22,737 bases of DNA from Hyphomonadaceae bacterium UBA2389 (GTDB lineage: Bacteria > Pseudomonadota > Alphaproteobacteria > Caulobacterales > Aquidulcibacteraceae). The stretch lies in contig DDSN01000124.1 in the NCBI GenBank assembly GCA_002343395.1, positions 150 through 22,886 on the forward strand, read 5' to 3'. The notes under the pieces were generated by a model that had not been told where the DNA came from, ran no database searches, and was given only the letters and a program-made list of their open reading frames with translations. Numbering within the stretch: the first letter of the stretch is position 1; every line of letters begins with the position of its first letter. The position numbers and the translations under genes are program-made. This document shows positions 21,187 through 22,737 of the stretch, piece by piece.

Positions 21187-22737
21187 GTGTTCCAGACGTA
21201 CGACGATCCCGGCGGCCCCGCGCTCGGCCGCAAGCATTTGCCGCGTTTGCGCAAGGCGCTCAAAGCCGCAGGCTTGGACGGCTTCATCATTCCCCATGAG
21301 GACGAGTGGCAGAACGAATACGTCCCTCCCGCTTACGATCGCTTGATGTGGGCGACGGGTTTCACCGGATCGGCGGGCGCAGCGATCGTGATGAGCGATC
21401 GCGCGGCGATCTTCACGGATGGCCGCTACACGCTGCAGGTGCGCGCGCAAGTGGATGGCGACCTATTTGAGTATCGCGATCTCGTGGACGGCGGCCCTTC
21501 CGGGTATTTGCGCGAACACGCGCCGAAAGGCGCCAAGATCGGCTACGATCCAAAACTCCATAGCCCCGACAGCCTGGATCGTTTACGCAAAGCCGCGGAA
21601 AGCGCCGGCGCCCAACTTGTGGCCGTCGCGCCGAATCCGATCGATGCGATTTGGGACAATCGTCCGCCAATCCCGATGGCGCGTATAGAGCCGCATCCGG
21701 AGACGTTCGCGGGCGAGAGCAGCGCCGCTAAACGTCATCGGCTTGGCGAGGCGCTCTCCAAAGGCGGCGCCGAAGCGGTTGTGCTCACCTCGCCCGCATC
21801 GCTTGCGTGGTTGTTCAACATCCGCGGCGGCGATGTCGCGCGCACGCCGCTGCCGCTTGGCGAAGCCATTCTGCGGGCCGACGGAACCGCTGACGTGTTT
21901 CTCGCCGATGAGAAAGTATCTCCCGAACTCCGCCGCTGGCTCGGCAATGAAGTCGCCGTCAAACCGACCGAAGAGCTGCCGCGCGGGCTCGCCGCGCTCA
22001 AGGGCCAACGCGTACAAGTTGATCCGGCCACGGCCTCGGCATGGTACTTTGAGGCGCTCACTGGCGCTGGCGCGGAGATCGTGCGCGGCCAAGACCCCGT
22101 CGTTCTGCCGCGCGCCTGCAAAAACGCCGCCGAGATCGAAGGCTCGCGCAAGGCGCACGCGCGCGATGGCGCGGCCGTTTCGCGCTTCCTGCACTGGCTG
22201 GCGACGGACGGTCAAAGCGGCAAGGTGCAGGAGATCGACGCCTGCCAGAAACTCGAGGCCTTCCGCGCCGAAACCGGCGCGCTCAAGGATCTCTCGTTCG
22301 ACTCCATTTCCGGCGCCGGTCCGAACGGCGCCATTGTGCATTATCGCGTCACCAAGAAAACCAATCGCCGGCTTGCGCGCGGCGCCTTGTTCCTGATTGA
22401 CAGCGGCGGTCAATATCTCGACGGCACCACCGACATTACCCGCACGATCGCGATTGGGCGGCCCACGAAGGAGATGCGCGAGCGCTTCACGCGCGTGCTC
22501 AAAGGTCACATCGCGCTGTCACGCGTACGCTTTCCAAAAGGCACGACCGGCCATCAGCTGGATGCGCTGGCGCGGCTTTCGTTGTGGGAAGCGGGCCTCG
22601 ATTATGACCACGGCACCGGACATGGCGTTGGCGTTTATTTGGGGGTCCACGAAGGGCCGCAGCGCATCGCCAAGCTCGTCAACACCCAGCCGCTCGAACC
22701 CGGCATGATCGTGTCCAACGAGCCCGGCTATTACAAG
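21187..22737 (+). CDS. Aminopeptidase P family (M24B) Xaa-Pro aminopeptidase, partial at 3' end
   Basis: A metallopeptidase removing the N-terminal residue before proline; cytosolic, with two metal ions. 517 codons are visible from a GTG at 21187 (TAAGGA 8 nt upstream), and the frame is still open at the window edge. It shows the long form of the family (about 600 aa): two creatinase-like N-terminal domains (FIIPHEDEWQNEYVPP; VVLTSPASLAWLFNIRGGDVARTPLP) and the pita-bread catalytic domain. Four of the five metal ligands are visible: Asp405 and Asp416 (LIDSGGQYLDGTTDITRT), His479 (GTGHGVGVYLGVHEGP) and Glu512 (SNEPGYYK). The fifth Glu would lie beyond the edge. It is the third gene of the dusB-prmA run; no functional link to those genes is evident. 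Confidence 0.93.
   Translation, partial: MFQTYDDPGGPALGRKHLPRLRKALKAAGLDGFIIPHEDEWQNEYVPPAYDRLMWATGFTGSAGAAIVMSDRAAIFTDGRYTLQVRAQVDGDLFEYRDLVDGGPSGYLREHAPKGAKIGYDPKLHSPDSLDRLRKAAESAGAQLVAVAPNPIDAIWDNRPPIPMARIEPHPETFAGESSAAKRHRLGEALSKGGAEAVVLTSPASLAWLFNIRGGDVARTPLPLGEAILRADGTADVFLADEKVSPELRRWLGNEVAVKPTEELPRGLAALKGQRVQVDPATASAWYFEALTGAGAEIVRGQDPVVLPRACKNAAEIEGSRKAHARDGAAVSRFLHWLATDGQSGKVQEIDACQKLEAFRAETGALKDLSFDSISGAGPNGAIVHYRVTKKTNRRLARGALFLIDSGGQYLDGTTDITRTIAIGRPTKEMRERFTRVLKGHIALSRVRFPKGTTGHQLDALARLSLWEAGLDYDHGTGHGVGVYLGVHEGPQRIAKLVNTQPLEPGMIVSNEPGYYK

Overview
The window looks like a chromosomal segment of an alphaproteobacterium, most likely a Caulobacterales or Hyphomonadaceae-type oligotroph (inference). 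It is GC-rich with strong G/C bias at third codon positions. It carries many exported lipoproteins, a large TonB-dependent receptor and S9 peptidases, and its housekeeping genes (EttA, GlpX, CarA, DusB, PrmA) have alphaproteobacterial-looking sequences. No insertion sequence, integrase, phage structural gene or CRISPR array was seen.

Layout. 1-3780 is entirely minus strand: the N-terminal part of the ABC-F protein EttA (cut by the window edge), an exported S9 prolyl-oligopeptidase with an intact triad, a glycine-zipper lipoprotein and an MliC-type lysozyme-inhibitor lipoprotein. Two of these genes are followed by clear hairpin terminators. At 3899-5509 on the plus strand is a stand-alone TIR-domain protein with a Pro/Ala-rich linker, followed by a tRNA with anticodon CAT, probably tRNA-Ile2.

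5706-8979 is a less conserved stretch of small or unrecognised genes. It contains a 91-aa Cys-rich protein, two abutting lipoprotein genes that both look SH3b-like, a 30-bp inverted repeat in front of that pair, a doubtful minus-strand ORF and a plus-strand lipoprotein. 9073-11436 is a TonB-dependent receptor with its own terminator.

11666-12999 is a tight plus-strand cluster: a 57-aa membrane protein, free-methionine-R-sulfoxide reductase and a glutathione-S-transferase-like protein. Together they suggest thiol and oxidant handling. GlpX (class II fructose-1,6-bisphosphatase) follows and converges, with overlapping stop codons, on a second S9 family lipoprotein. In that second protein the catalytic Ser, the catalytic His and the oxyanion-region HGGP motif are all replaced, so it is probably a pseudopeptidase.

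16301-17482 is CarA (pyrimidine and arginine supply) with an ambiguous TTG start. It is followed by a base-composition outlier of unknown function (17545-17910) and an orphan GT4 glycosyltransferase on the minus strand. The right end is a compact plus-strand run of DusB, PrmA and an aminopeptidase P that runs off the window. DusB and PrmA modify tRNA and ribosomal protein L11, and their reading frames overlap by 44 nt.

I did not find a convincing complete new multi-gene system. The best leads are the TIR protein, the triad-less S9 lipoprotein, and the SH3b-like lipoprotein pair with the inverted repeat upstream.
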